Source: Streptomyces curacoi
GTDB taxonomy: Bacteria; Actinomycetota; Actinomycetes; Streptomycetales; Streptomycetaceae
Assembly: GCF_001513975.1 (NCBI RefSeq)
Contig: NZ_KQ947985.1
Coordinates: 688,266-752,265 of the forward strand
Direction: 5' to 3'
DNA: 64,000 bases
Below the pieces are notes generated by a model, which was given only the letters and a program-made list of their open reading frames with translations, was not told the origin of the DNA and ran no database searches. The first letter of the stretch is position 1. Each line of letters begins with the position of its first letter. The translations under genes were made by a program, and so were the position numbers. This document shows, in pieces, positions 1-8,735 of the stretch.

Positions 1-4
1 CCTC

Positions 5-25
5 CTGGGGGCCTGCGGCCCCCAG
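5..25. other. Perfect hairpin of a dispersed intergenic element
   Basis: Two 9-base arms, CTGGGGGCC and GGCCCCCAG, face each other across a TGC loop. The same hairpin recurs at 29421-29441 and 35937-35957, each time next to a CGTCCTCAAACGCCGGACGG-type core. It therefore marks a dispersed element rather than a terminator of one particular gene, although it could terminate transcription entering from the left of the window. No gene end is visible before it. Confidence 0.6.
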
Positions 26-49
26 ACCCCCGCCATCGGCCCTGAACGG

Positions 50-845
50 GCCTCGTCCTCAAACGCCGGACGGGCTGGAATGCCGGCACGGGCGCCGGGA
101 AGTGACTGCCCGCTGAGTCTGCGGGCCCCTGCGGGTGGGTGGGGGCTCGGGATGGTGCGGTCTCGTCCTCAAGCGCTGGGCGGGCTGGTTGTTGTCGGCT
201 CGGCGCTGGGAAGTGACCGCCACCGGGTGTGGGGCGCCAGCGGGTGGGTGGGGGTTTGGGATGGTGCGGTCTCGTCCTCAAGCGCTGGGCGGGCTGGTTG
301 TTGTCGGCCCGGCGCTGGGAAGTGACCGCCACCGGGTGTGGGGCGCCAGCGGGTGGGTGGGGGTTTGGGATGGGGTGGTCTCGTCCTCAAACGCCGGGCG
401 GGCTGGTTGTTGTCGGCCCGGCGCTGGGAAGTGACCGCCACCGGGTGTGGGGCGCCAGCGGGTGGGTGGGGGTTTGGGATGGCGTGGTCTCGTCCTCAAA
501 CGCCGGACGGGCTGGTTGTTGTCGGCCCGGCGCTGGGAAGTGACCGCCACCGGGTGTGCGGCGCCAGCGGGTGGGTGGGGGTTTGGGATGGGGTGGTCTC
601 GTCCTCAAGCGCCGGACGGGCTGGAATGCCGGCACGGGCGCCGGGAAGTGACTGCCCGCTGAGTCTGCGGGCCTCAGCGGGTGGGTGGGGGGTGGGGATG
701 GTGCGGTCTCGTCCTCAAGTGCCGGGCGGGCTGGAATGCCGGCACGGGTGCCGGGAAGTGACCGCCCGCTGAGTCTGCGGGCCCCTGCGGGTGGGTGGGG
801 GTTTGGGATGGGGTGGTCTCGTCCTCAAGCGCCGGGCGGGATGGG
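50..845. repeat. Tandem array of eight 109/110-bp units
   Basis: Units begin near 50, 160, 269, 378, 487, 596, 706 and 816, a spacing of 109 or 110 bp. Each starts with a CTCGTCCTCAAACGCCGG-like core and ends in a G-rich stretch of the form GGGTGGGTGGGGGTTTGGG. Two unit types exist. The inner units carry GGTTGTTGTCGGCCCGGCGC, and the flanking ones carry GGAATGCCGGCACGGG followed by CCCGCTGAGTCTGCGGGC. Units are contiguous with no unique spacers, so this is a minisatellite and not a CRISPR. Open frames on both strands follow the repeat period and show no protein family. The core matches the dispersed element at 29412-29499 and 35792-35984. The last unit is incomplete. Confidence 0.9.
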
Positions 846-937
846 CAATGCCGACCGGTGTGTAGGGACGGTGCCTCTCCTCGGTGGGGACCGGAATCGG
901 AGCACCGTGCTCTTGATCGCCCCAGTAGGGTCGTCCC

Positions 938-1735
938 GTGAGTAACGAAGACATCACGCTGACCGCGGGTGACGCGGAGGTGACCCTGCAGCCGGGGAAC
1001 GGTGGGCGGGTCGGTGGGCTGCGCGTCGGGGGGATCGAGTTGTTGCGGCGGGGGGAGCGGTTCGGGTGTTTCCCGATGGTTCCCTGGTGCGGGCGGATCC
1101 GGGACGGGCGGTTCCTGGACGGTGCCGTCGTGCGGCAGCTGCCGCTCAACGCCCCGCCGCACGCCATCCACGGCACCGCACGGGACGGCGCCTGGCGCAT
1201 CGCCCGCGTCACCGGTGACGAGGCCGTCATGGCGTACGACCTCGTCGAGCCGTGGCCCTACTCCGGCCGGGTCACCCAGGTCGTCCGTCTCGCCGAGGAC
1301 AGCCTCACGCTCACCATGGCCGTCGAGACGTACGACACCTCCTTCCCGGCCCAGATCGGCTGGCACCCCTGGTTCAACCGGAACCTCGGCGGCGAAGGCG
1401 CCCAGGACGTCCGGCTCGACTTCAGCCCCGCCTGGCAGGAGGAGCGGGGTGAGGACCACCTCCCCACCGGCAATCGCATCGATCCCGAGCCCGGCCCCTG
1501 GGACGACTGCTTCGGCATGCCCGGCGGAGTCGACGTCACCCTCACCTGGCCGGGGCAGCTGGAGCTGAAGGTGGCCAGCCGGGAGGAGTGGGTCGTGGTG
1601 TACGACGAGCAGGAGGCCGCCGTATGCGTCGAGCCGCAGACCGGGCCGCCCAACGGGCTGAACACCATGCCCCGCCTGGTCACGCCCCTGGAGCCGCTGG
1701 AGGCCACGACCGTCTGGAGCTGGCGGCGCCTCTAA
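938..1735 (+). CDS. Aldose 1-epimerase family protein
   Basis: A 265-residue protein of the galactose mutarotase-like fold, which interconverts alpha and beta anomers of sugars or sugar phosphates in the cytoplasm. Family landmarks are an early NGGRVGGLRVGG strand, FPMVPWCGRIRDGRF around residue 45, NAPPHAIHGTARD with the conserved histidine near residue 76, and the IGWHPWFNR block near residue 140 with the second histidine. The start is GTG, and the TAGGGT at 926-931 sits where a -10 box would give a nearly leaderless message. It ends 10 bp before pyrE, so the two are probably co-transcribed. The exact substrate is not readable from the sequence. Confidence 0.88.
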   Translation: MSNEDITLTAGDAEVTLQPGNGGRVGGLRVGGIELLRRGERFGCFPMVPWCGRIRDGRFLDGAVVRQLPLNAPPHAIHGTARDGAWRIARVTGDEAVMAYDLVEPWPYSGRVTQVVRLAEDSLTLTMAVETYDTSFPAQIGWHPWFNRNLGGEGAQDVRLDFSPAWQEERGEDHLPTGNRIDPEPGPWDDCFGMPGGVDVTLTWPGQLELKVASREEWVVVYDEQEAAVCVEPQTGPPNGLNTMPRLVTPLEPLEATTVWSWRRL

Positions 1736-1745
1736 GCTGGGCGGC

Positions 1746-2294
1746 ATGACAGACGTACGCGGCGAGCTGCTGCAGCAGATCAAGGACAAGGCCGTGGTGC
1801 ACGGCAAGGTGACCCTGTCTTCGGGGCTGGAAGCCGACTACTACGTCGATCTTCGGCGCATCACCCTCGACGGGGAGGCGGCCCCGCTGGTCGGGCAGGT
1901 GCTGCTCGACCTCACCGCGGAGCTGGAGTTCGACGCGGTGGGCGGGCTCACCATGGGTGCCGACCCCGTCGCCGCCGCCATGCTGCACGCCGCCGCCGCG
2001 CGCGGGAAGAGGCTGGACGCCTTCGTCGTACGCAAGGCCGCCAAGGCGCACGGCCTGCAGCGCCGGGTCGAGGGGCCGGACATCGCGGGCCGGCGGGTGC
2101 TCGTCGTCGAGGACACCTCCACCACCGGTGGCTCCCCGCTCGCGGCCGTCGAGGCCGTGCGCGAGGCGGGCGCCGAGGTCGTCGCCGTCGCGACGATCGT
2201 CGACCGGGCCACCGGCGCCGCCGAGAAGATCCAGGAGGGCGCGGGAGTGCCGTACCTGTTCGCGTACTCCAAGGACGAGCTCGGTCTGGACTGA
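1746..2294 (+). CDS. pyrE: Orotate phosphoribosyltransferase
   Basis: Joins orotate to PRPP to give orotidine 5'-monophosphate in pyrimidine synthesis. The 182-residue length suits the bacterial family. The PRPP-binding motif reads VLVVEDTSTTGGS at about residues 118-130, preceded by the FVVRKAAKAHG loop with the catalytic lysines near residues 95-100. An LSSGLEADYYVDLR segment near residue 27 contacts the orotate side. It lies 10 bp after the aldose epimerase gene and upstream of fbaA in the same direction. Confidence 0.95.
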   Translation: MTDVRGELLQQIKDKAVVHGKVTLSSGLEADYYVDLRRITLDGEAAPLVGQVLLDLTAELEFDAVGGLTMGADPVAAAMLHAAAARGKRLDAFVVRKAAKAHGLQRRVEGPDIAGRRVLVVEDTSTTGGSPLAAVEAVREAGAEVVAVATIVDRATGAAEKIQEGAGVPYLFAYSKDELGLD

Positions 2295-2442
2295 CGGGCG
2301 CTCGGAGCATCCCGGTTCGTCTGGAAAGATGGGGCCGACGACGACGTCACACACCCCCCAAGGTCTAGGTCAGGGCCGTAAGAAAAGCGCAGAGCAGCGC
2401 AGTAACGCTGTACGTCAACCCGCACACTCAAGGAGCGGACAG

Positions 2443-3474
2443 ATGCCCATCGCAACCCCCGAGGTCTACAACGAGATGCTCGACCGGGCGAAGGCAGGCA
2501 AGTTCGCCTACCCGGCCATCAACGTGACCTCCTCCCAGACCCTGCACGCGGCCCTGCGCGGTTTCGCGGAGGCGGAGAGCGACGGCATCATCCAGATCTC
2601 GACTGGTGGCGCCGAGTTCCTGGGCGGTCAGCACAGCAAGGACATGGTCACCGGCGCCGTCGCCCTGGCCGAGTTCGCGCACATCGTCGCCAAGAAGTAC
2701 GACATCACCGTCGCCCTGCACACGGACCACTGCCCGAAGGACAAGCTCGACGGGTACGTACGTCCGCTGCTCGCGGTGTCGGAGGAGCGCGTCGCCCGCG
2801 GCGAGAACCCGCTGTTCCAGTCGCACATGTGGGACGGCTCGGCCGAGACCCTCGCCGACAACCTCTCCATCGCGCAGGAGCTGCTGGAGCGCGCCCGCGC
2901 CGCCAAGATCATCCTTGAGGTCGAGATCACCCCGACCGGCGGCGAGGAGGACGGCGTCTCCCACGAGATCAACGACTCCCTGTACACGACGGTCGACGAC
3001 GCGATTCGTACGGCGGAGGCCCTCGGCCTCGGCGAGAAGGGGCGCTACCTGCTCGCCGCGTCCTTCGGCAACGTCCACGGCGTGTACAAGCCGGGCAACG
3101 TCGTGCTCCGTCCCGAGCTGCTGAAGGAGCTCAACGAGGGCGTCGCCGCCAAGTACGGCAAGCCGTCCGGTTCCCAGCCGTTCGACTTCGTCTTCCACGG
3201 CGGCTCCGGCTCCACCGAGCAGGAGATCGCGACCGCGCTGGACAACGGCGTCGTCAAGATGAACATCGACACCGACACGCAGTACGCCTTCACGCGTCCG
3301 GTCGCCGACCACATGTTCAAGAACTACGACGGTGTCCTCAAGGTCGACGGCGAGGTCGGCTCGAAGAAGACCTACGACCCGCGGACCTGGGGCAAGCTCG
3401 CCGAGGCGTCCATGGCCAAGCGTGTGGTCGAGGCCTGCTCGAACCTGCGCTCGGCGGGTACGAAGATCAAGTAA
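2443..3474 (+). CDS. fbaA: Class II fructose-bisphosphate aldolase
   Basis: Zinc-dependent aldolase of glycolysis and gluconeogenesis, splitting fructose 1,6-bisphosphate into two triose phosphates. The start at 2443 is set by an AAGGAG 8 bases upstream and gives 343 residues, the usual actinobacterial length; an open frame continues upstream but has no family content. Metal and substrate landmarks are LHTDHC near residue 92, EVEITPTGGEEDG near 160, the HGVYKPG histidine near 208 and the FHGGSGS block near 247. A 13-bp hairpin follows the stop codon. The product is class IIA by length. Confidence 0.96.
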   Translation: MPIATPEVYNEMLDRAKAGKFAYPAINVTSSQTLHAALRGFAEAESDGIIQISTGGAEFLGGQHSKDMVTGAVALAEFAHIVAKKYDITVALHTDHCPKDKLDGYVRPLLAVSEERVARGENPLFQSHMWDGSAETLADNLSIAQELLERARAAKIILEVEITPTGGEEDGVSHEINDSLYTTVDDAIRTAEALGLGEKGRYLLAASFGNVHGVYKPGNVVLRPELLKELNEGVAAKYGKPSGSQPFDFVFHGGSGSTEQEIATALDNGVVKMNIDTDTQYAFTRPVADHMFKNYDGVLKVDGEVGSKKTYDPRTWGKLAEASMAKRVVEACSNLRSAGTKIK

Positions 3475-3502
3475 CCGGGCGGCTGCCGCACAGCCGACCC
3501 TC

Positions 3503-3532
3503 GCGAGCCGGGTGCCGTCGCACCCGGCTCGC
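3503..3532 (+). terminator. Hairpin terminator after fbaA
   Basis: Perfect 13-base arms GCGAGCCGGGTGC and GCACCCGGCTCGC face each other across a CGTC loop, 28 bp after the fbaA stop and 16 bp before the next start. There is no long T tract, as is usual for Streptomyces terminators. Confidence 0.85.
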
Positions 3533-3547
3533 TGTATACCTGGGGGC

Positions 3548-5083
3548 ATGCCCGACGTCCGGCTGGCCTCACCGCAGGGCAAGTGGATCCTGCTCACCAC
3601 CGTTCTCGGCTCCAGCATGGCCATGCTGGACTCGACCGTCGTCAACGTCGCCCTCCCCCGCATCGGCCGCGATCTCGACGCCGACCTCGCGGCGCTCCAG
3701 TGGACCGTCAACGCGTACATGCTCACGCTGGCCGGGCTGATCCTGCTCGGCGGTTCGCTGGGGGACCGGTACGGGCGGCGCAGGGTCTTCGTCGTCGGCG
3801 TCGTCTGGTTCGCCGTCGCCTCGCTGCTGTGCGGCATCGCACCGAACGCCGGGGTGCTCATCGCCGCCCGGGCCCTGCAGGGCGTCGGCGGGGCGCTGCT
3901 CACGCCGGGCTCGCTGGCCCTCATCCAGGCGTCCTTCCATCCCGACGACCGGGCGCGGGCGGTCGGCCTGTGGTCGGGGTTCGGGGGCATCGGCGCCGCG
4001 GTCGGCCCGTTCCTGGGCGGCTGGCTGGTGGACGGGCCGGGCTGGCGGTGGGTGTTCCTGCTCAACGTCCCGCTGGCCCTGCTGTGCGTCCCCGTCGCCG
4101 TCCGCCATGTCCCCGAGTCCGGCGACGGCGGCAGGCACGGCCGCTTCGACGTGCTCGGCGCGGCCCTCGGCGCCCTGTCCCTCGCCCTGGTGACCTACGC
4201 GCTGATCGAGGCCCAGGAGGGCTCGATCCTCGTGCCCCTCACCGCGGTGGCGGGCGTGGCCGCGGGTATCGCCTTCGTGTACGTCGAGAGGCGCCGCCCG
4301 GACCCGATGATGCCGCTCGACATCTTCTCGTCCCGCCAGTTCACCGCGGTCAACCTGGTCACGCTCTGCGTCTACGCGGCCTTCGGCGGCTTCTTCTTCC
4401 TCGCCGCCCTCCAGCTCCAGGTCGTCGTCGGCTACTCCGCCCTCGGCGCCGGTACGGCGCTGCTGCCGACGACCGCCCTGATGCTGCTGTTCTCGGCCCG
4501 CTCGGGCGCCCTCGCCGACCGGATCGGCCCGCGCATCCCGCTGACGGCCGGGCCGCTGCTGTGCGCGGCCGGACTGCTGCTGATGCTGCGGGTGGGCCCG
4601 GACGCCTCCTACGCCGTCGACGTCCTCCCCGCCCTGCTGGTCCTCGGCCTCGGCATGGTCACCCTGGTCGCCCCGCTCACCGCCACGGTCCTGGCCTCCG
4701 TGGACACCGCCCGCGCCGGCCTGGCCAGCGGCATCAACAACGCGGCGGCCCGGGCGGCGGGCCTGGTCGCGGTGGCCGCGCTGCCGCTGCTCGCCGGGAT
4801 GGGGGAGGAGGCGTACCGCTCGCCCGGGGCGTTCGACGAGGCGTTCGGGCGGGCGATGGCGATCTGTGCGGGACTGCTGGTCCTCGGGGCCGGGGTGGCC
4901 CTCGCGACGGTACGGCCCCTGCCACCGGACTGCCGCAAGCCGGAATGCCTCCACCACGGCTCGATCACAGCACCGCCCCTGGAGGGGGTACGCAGCAAGC
5001 CGCGACTGTCGGTGGAGTCGGTGGAGGGGGACGGGCTGGGAGGGCCCGGTGGGGAGGGGCGGACGGGGCGGCTTGGGCGGTGA
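3548..5083 (+). CDS. MFS drug efflux transporter, DHA2 (14-TM) type
   Basis: A 511-residue inner-membrane proton-coupled exporter of the EmrB/QacA group. The N-terminus shows the family motif C region SSMAMLDSTVVNVALPRIG in TM1 and the motif A loop GGSLGDRYGRRR between TM2 and TM3; about fourteen hydrophobic segments follow. The last 60 residues after the final helix (from about residue 455) are hydrophilic and Gly/Arg-rich and run into the repeat region downstream, so the natural C-terminus may have been extended by repeat DNA. No adjacent regulator is present, so the substrate is unknown. The ATG at 3548 follows a GGGGG run. Confidence 0.9.
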   Translation: MPDVRLASPQGKWILLTTVLGSSMAMLDSTVVNVALPRIGRDLDADLAALQWTVNAYMLTLAGLILLGGSLGDRYGRRRVFVVGVVWFAVASLLCGIAPNAGVLIAARALQGVGGALLTPGSLALIQASFHPDDRARAVGLWSGFGGIGAAVGPFLGGWLVDGPGWRWVFLLNVPLALLCVPVAVRHVPESGDGGRHGRFDVLGAALGALSLALVTYALIEAQEGSILVPLTAVAGVAAGIAFVYVERRRPDPMMPLDIFSSRQFTAVNLVTLCVYAAFGGFFFLAALQLQVVVGYSALGAGTALLPTTALMLLFSARSGALADRIGPRIPLTAGPLLCAAGLLLMLRVGPDASYAVDVLPALLVLGLGMVTLVAPLTATVLASVDTARAGLASGINNAAARAAGLVAVAALPLLAGMGEEAYRSPGAFDEAFGRAMAICAGLLVLGAGVALATVRPLPPDCRKPECLHHGSITAPPLEGVRSKPRLSVESVEGDGLGGPGGEGRTGRLGR

Positions 5084-5970
5084 TGGGGGGGACGGGGGCA
5101 GGTTGGCCTGGGTGGTGAGGGGTGGGCGGGCCGGCCTGGGCGGGGAGGGGCGGGCTGGCGGGCCGGGCGATGGAGGGCGGGCCGGTTGGGCCTGGGCGGT
5201 GAGGGGTGGACGGCGGGTCGGGCTGGGTGGTGATCGGGCGGCGGGCCTGGTCGTGGTGGCTGCGCTGGTTGGGCGAGGAGGGGTGGACGGGGTGGCTCCG
5301 GCGGTGAGAGGTGGACAGGTGGCTCGGGCCGTGAGAAGTGGACGGGTCGGCTTGGGTGGTGAGGGGCGGGCTGGCAGGTCTGGGCGGTAGGAGGTGCACT
5401 GGTCGGGCTGGGTGGTGATCGGGCGGCGGGCCTGGTCGTGGTGGCTGGGCAGGCTTGGGCGGTGACGGGTGTGCTGGCAGGCCTGGGCGGTGGAAGGCCG
5501 GCTGGCAGCTTGGGGAGTGAGGGGCGGAACGGGGTGGTCCGGGCGGTGAGAGGTGGACGGGTGGCTCGGGCCGTGAGAGGCGGACGGGTCGGCTGGGGTG
5601 GTGAGGCGGGCTGGCAGGCCGGGCGGTGGAAGGCGGGCTGGCAGGTGGGCGGTAGGGGGTGCACTGGTCGGGCTGGGTGGTGATCGAGCGGCGGCCTTGG
5701 TCGTGGTGGCTGCGCTGGTTGGGCGGTGACGGGCGTGCTGGCAGGCCTGGGCGGTGGAAGGCCGGCTGGCAGGTCTGGGGACTGCGGGGCGGACCGGGTG
5801 GGTCGGGCGGTGAGAGGTGGACGGGGTGGTTCGGGCCATTGAGAGGCCGAGGGGTCGGCTGGGGTCGTGGGGGCGGACGGGTCGGCCTGAGTGGTGAGCG
5901 GTGGACTGGCAGGCCGGGCAGTGAGGCGCGGACTGTTCGACCCGGGCCCTGAGGGCGGGGCACGGGGTTC
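5084..5970. repeat. G-rich composite repeat region without genes
   Basis: About 0.9 kb with no credible gene on either strand. It is built from degenerate blocks such as GGGCGGTGAGAGGTGGACGG and GCTGGCAGGCCTGGGCGGTG that recur many times. A longer block beginning GGCTGGGTGGTGATCGGGCG occurs at 5221, 5406 and 5671, the second and third copies preceded by GGTGCACTGGTC. Purine-rich G runs are confined to the plus strand. Long open frames exist on the minus strand but are Pro/Ser/Arg/Thr-rich and follow the repeats. Confidence 0.85.
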
Positions 5971-6002
5971 GCCGGGTGGGGGGATGGCCCACACTTGGAC
6001 CC

Positions 6003-6416
6003 ATGGCCATTCACGAAAACCTGCTCGGGGGCCCGCCCCCGACCCACCTCCCCGACGACCCCGAGCCGCGCGAGCTGCTCGCCGGCGGCACCGCCCCCGC
6101 GGACGTCGCCGCGAAGTACCCGACCTCCTCCCTGGCCTGGGCCCAGCTGGCCGACGAGGCGTTCGAGCGGGGCAGCGTCGTGGAGTCGTACGCCTATGCC
6201 CGCACGGGCTACCACCGCGGCCTCGACGCCCTGCGCCGGAGTGGCTGGAAGGGCCACGGCCCGGTCCCCTGGGAGCACGAGCCGAACCGCGGCTTCCTGC
6301 GCGCCCTGCACGCCCTCGCCCGCGCCGCGGGAGCGATCGGCGAGCAGGAGGAGTACGAGCGCTGCACGCAGTTCCTGAAGGACTCCTCGCCGACCGCGGC
6401 CCAGACGCTGGGCTAG
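6003..6416 (+). CDS. DUF3151 family protein
   Basis: A 137-residue cytoplasmic protein of unknown function found next to fructose-bisphosphate aldolase genes in many actinobacteria, which fits its place here after fbaA. Recognisable features are the MAIHENLLGGPPPTHLP start, a helical TPR-like body (SSLAWAQLADEAFERG, YAYARTGYHRGLDALRRSGW) and the VPWEHEPNRGFLRALHALAR segment. The start codon is ATG at 6003; a longer in-frame start at 5976 adds residues unlike the family. A strong hairpin follows. The link to sugar metabolism rests only on gene neighbourhood. Confidence 0.85.
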   Translation: MAIHENLLGGPPPTHLPDDPEPRELLAGGTAPADVAAKYPTSSLAWAQLADEAFERGSVVESYAYARTGYHRGLDALRRSGWKGHGPVPWEHEPNRGFLRALHALARAAGAIGEQEEYERCTQFLKDSSPTAAQTLG

Positions 6417-6431
6417 GCAGGCGGTCCGCGC

Positions 6432-6463
6432 GGCCCGCCCGGTCGGTGTGACCAGGGCGGGCC
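6432..6463 (+). terminator. Hairpin terminator after the DUF3151 gene
   Basis: Arms GGCCCGCCC (6432-6440) and GGGCGGGCC (6455-6463), extended inside by GGTC and GACC with one bulged A. It lies 15 bp after the stop codon and separates this gene from kynA. Confidence 0.75.
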
Positions 6464-6568
6464 TTGCGATGTCCGGGGGCGATCCCGGAGTATGCGAGGT
6501 GGGGACCGGGGCCCCTTTGCCGATAACGGCAGGGCGGACCGCTACCCGGAGTAACACAGGAGACAGCG

Positions 6569-7429
6569 ATGTCCCAGCAGGCTCACAAGTCCGTGGAGAC
6601 GTCCACGGGGACTCAGGAGCCCGAGACCCCGAATCTCGACTTCGCGGGCACGACGCCGTACGAGGACTACGTCAAGGCGGACGTGCTCACCCATCTCCAG
6701 CACACCCTCTCCGACGATCCCGGAGAGATGGTCTTCCTGGTCACGACCCAGGTGATGGAGCTGTGGTTCACGGTCATCGTCCATGAATGGGAGACCGCGG
6801 CGCGCGCGCTGCGCGAGGACCGGCCGGGCGTGGCGATCGACGCCCTGAAGCGTTCGGTGCGCGAGCTGGAGGCCCTGAACGCCTCCTGGAAGCCGCTCGG
6901 CCAGCTCACGCCGGCCCAGTTCAACGCGTACCGCGGCGCCCTCGGCGAGGGCTCCGGCTTCCAGTCGGCGATGTACCGCCGTATGGAGTTCCTGCTCGGT
7001 GAGAAGTCCGCGTCCATGCTGGTCCCGCACCGCGGCGCCCCGCGCGTCCACGCGGAACTGGAAAAGGCGCTGCACGAGCCGAGCCTGTACGACGAGGTGC
7101 TGCGCTTCCTCGCCCGGCGCGGGTGCGCGATCCCGGAGTTCGTGCTGAAGCGGGACGTGACGCAGCGGTACGAGCCGTCGGAGGCCGTCGAGGCGGTCTG
7201 GACCGCGCTCTACTCGGGCGACCAGAACGCCGAACTTGCCCGGCTGGGCGAGGCGTTGACCGATGTGGCGGAACTGGTGTGGCGCTGGCGCAATGACCAC
7301 CTGGTAGCCACTCGCCGCGCCATGGGCGCGAAGACCGGCACGGGCGGTTCGGCGGGGGTGGCCTGGCTGGAGAAGCGGGCGCAGAAGAACGTGTTCCCGG
7401 AGCTGTGGACGGCGAGGTCTCATGTCTGA
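6569..7429 (+). CDS. kynA: Tryptophan 2,3-dioxygenase
   Basis: Heme enzyme that opens the indole ring of L-tryptophan to N-formylkynurenine, the first step of the kynurenine pathway. At 286 residues it has the bacterial length. Landmarks are the YVKADVLTHLQHTLSDDPGE start of the fold, QVMELWFTVIVHEWETA with the substrate-site histidine near residue 72, GEGSGFQSAMYRRMEF near 127, and the late HLVATRRAMG segment near 250, which carries the proximal heme histidine (plus a GTGGSAG substrate loop). An AGGAGA lies 6 bases before the ATG. It overlaps kynU by 8 bp, implying coupled translation. Confidence 0.95.
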   Translation: MSQQAHKSVETSTGTQEPETPNLDFAGTTPYEDYVKADVLTHLQHTLSDDPGEMVFLVTTQVMELWFTVIVHEWETAARALREDRPGVAIDALKRSVRELEALNASWKPLGQLTPAQFNAYRGALGEGSGFQSAMYRRMEFLLGEKSASMLVPHRGAPRVHAELEKALHEPSLYDEVLRFLARRGCAIPEFVLKRDVTQRYEPSEAVEAVWTALYSGDQNAELARLGEALTDVAELVWRWRNDHLVATRRAMGAKTGTGGSAGVAWLEKRAQKNVFPELWTARSHV

Positions 7430-8735
7430 GTTCGCCGAGACCGCCGAGACCGCCGAGACCGCCGAGATAGCCGGGATAGCCGAGACCCCCGAAATAGGCG
7501 AGATAGGCGAGACCGTCCAGACCGCCGAGTTCGCCGCGAAGGCCGAGAAGCTGGACGCGGCCGACGAACTCGCCGCCAAGCGCGCGGAGTTCGTGCTGGA
7601 CGAGGTCGTCTACCTGGACGGCAACTCGCTGGGCGCGCTGCCGGCGAACGTGCCGGGCCGGGTCGAGGACGTCGTACGCAGGCAGTGGGGCGAGCTGCGC
7701 ATCCGGTCCTGGGACGAGAGCGGCTGGTGGACCGCGCCCGAGCGGATCGGCGACCGGATCGCTCCGCTGGTCGGCGCGGCGGCGGGCCAGATCGTGGTCG
7801 GTGACTCGACAAGTGTCAACGTCTTCAAGGCACTTGTGGCGGCCGTGCGGATGGCCGGCGAGGACCGCGACGAGATCCTGGTCGATGCGACGACCTTCCC
7901 CACGGACGGGTACATCGCCCAGTCGGCGGCGCGGATGACCGGCCGTACGCTGCGGCCCGTGGCGCCCGCCGAGGTGCCGGCCGCGCTGTCCGGCCGTACC
8001 GCCGCCGTCCTGCTCAACCACGTCGACTACCGCACCGGCCGGCTGCACGACCTGCCGTCCCTCACCGCCGCCGTGCACGCGGCGGGCGCGGTGGCCGTCT
8101 GGGACCTCTGCCACAGCGCGGGGGCGCTCCCGGTGGGGCTGGACGAGCACGGGGTCGACCTCGCGGTCGGCTGCACCTACAAGTACCTGAACGGCGGCCC
8201 GGGTTCACCGGCGTACCTGTACGTACGCCGAGAGCTGCAGGATCGTTTCGACTCCCCGCTCCCCGGCTGGAACTCCCACGCCGATCCCTTCGGCATGCGG
8301 AGCGACTTCGAACCGGCGGCGGGCGCACCGCGCGGTCGCGTCGGTACGCCGGACATCCTCTCCATGCTGGCCCTGGAGGCCGCGCTGGAGGTCTGGGAGG
8401 GCGTGTCGATCGAGGCGGTGCGGGCGAAGTCGCTCGCGCTGACCGACTTCTTCCTGGAGTGCGTCGGGGCGTACGCGCCCGAGGGGGGCGTGGAGTCGGT
8501 GACTCCGGTGGCCCATGAGGAGCGCGGCAGTCAGGTGGCGCTGCGCTGCGCGGACGCCGGGGAGGTGATGAAGGCGCTCATCGAGCGCGGCGTGGTCGGC
8601 GACTTCCGGCACCCCGACGTGCTGCGCTTCGGTTTCACGCCCTTGTACGTCGGGTTCGCCGATGTGGAGCGGGCGGCGCGGGTGCTGGCCGAGGTGCTGC
8701 GGGGGGATGGGCCGCGGGGAGAGGCGCTGCGCTAA
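7422..8735 (+). CDS. kynU: Kynureninase
   Basis: PLP enzyme cleaving kynurenine to anthranilate and alanine. The fold begins near residue 40 with DAADELAAKR and VYLDGNSLGALP. The phosphate loop GDSTSVNVFK is near residue 128, the D-L-CHSAGALPV strand near 227, and the PLP lysine lies in CTYKYLNGGPGSPAY near 251. The first 40 residues are an unusual extension of AET/EIA repeats encoded by a 9-base repeat with four rare ATA codons. The stop overlaps the stop of the convergent TetR gene. With kynA it makes anthranilate, for which an N-formylkynurenine hydrolase is also needed; see 9533-10489. Confidence 0.93.
   Translation: MSEFAETAETAETAEIAGIAETPEIGEIGETVQTAEFAAKAEKLDAADELAAKRAEFVLDEVVYLDGNSLGALPANVPGRVEDVVRRQWGELRIRSWDESGWWTAPERIGDRIAPLVGAAAGQIVVGDSTSVNVFKALVAAVRMAGEDRDEILVDATTFPTDGYIAQSAARMTGRTLRPVAPAEVPAALSGRTAAVLLNHVDYRTGRLHDLPSLTAAVHAAGAVAVWDLCHSAGALPVGLDEHGVDLAVGCTYKYLNGGPGSPAYLYVRRELQDRFDSPLPGWNSHADPFGMRSDFEPAAGAPRGRVGTPDILSMLALEAALEVWEGVSIEAVRAKSLALTDFFLECVGAYAPEGGVESVTPVAHEERGSQVALRCADAGEVMKALIERGVVGDFRHPDVLRFGFTPLYVGFADVERAARVLAEVLRGDGPRGEALR
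7434..7533 (+). repeat. 9-base coding repeat at the kynU N-terminus
   Basis: GCCGAGACC is repeated three times and then degenerates into GCCGAGATA, GGGATAGCC and GGCGAGATA-type units. It encodes the Ala-Glu-Thr/Ile extension of kynureninase and lies outside the conserved fold. The tract keeps frame because the unit is nine bases. Confidence 0.8.

Noticed and set aside
50..845. CRISPR-like array
   Set aside because: The 109/110-bp units are contiguous and have no unique spacers; no cas gene is present.
3569..6557. Very long minus-strand open frames (over 500 codons) opposite the MFS gene and the G-rich region
   Set aside because: They are Pro/Arg/Ser-rich, follow the repeats, have no family motifs and are the usual antisense shadows of G+C-rich DNA.
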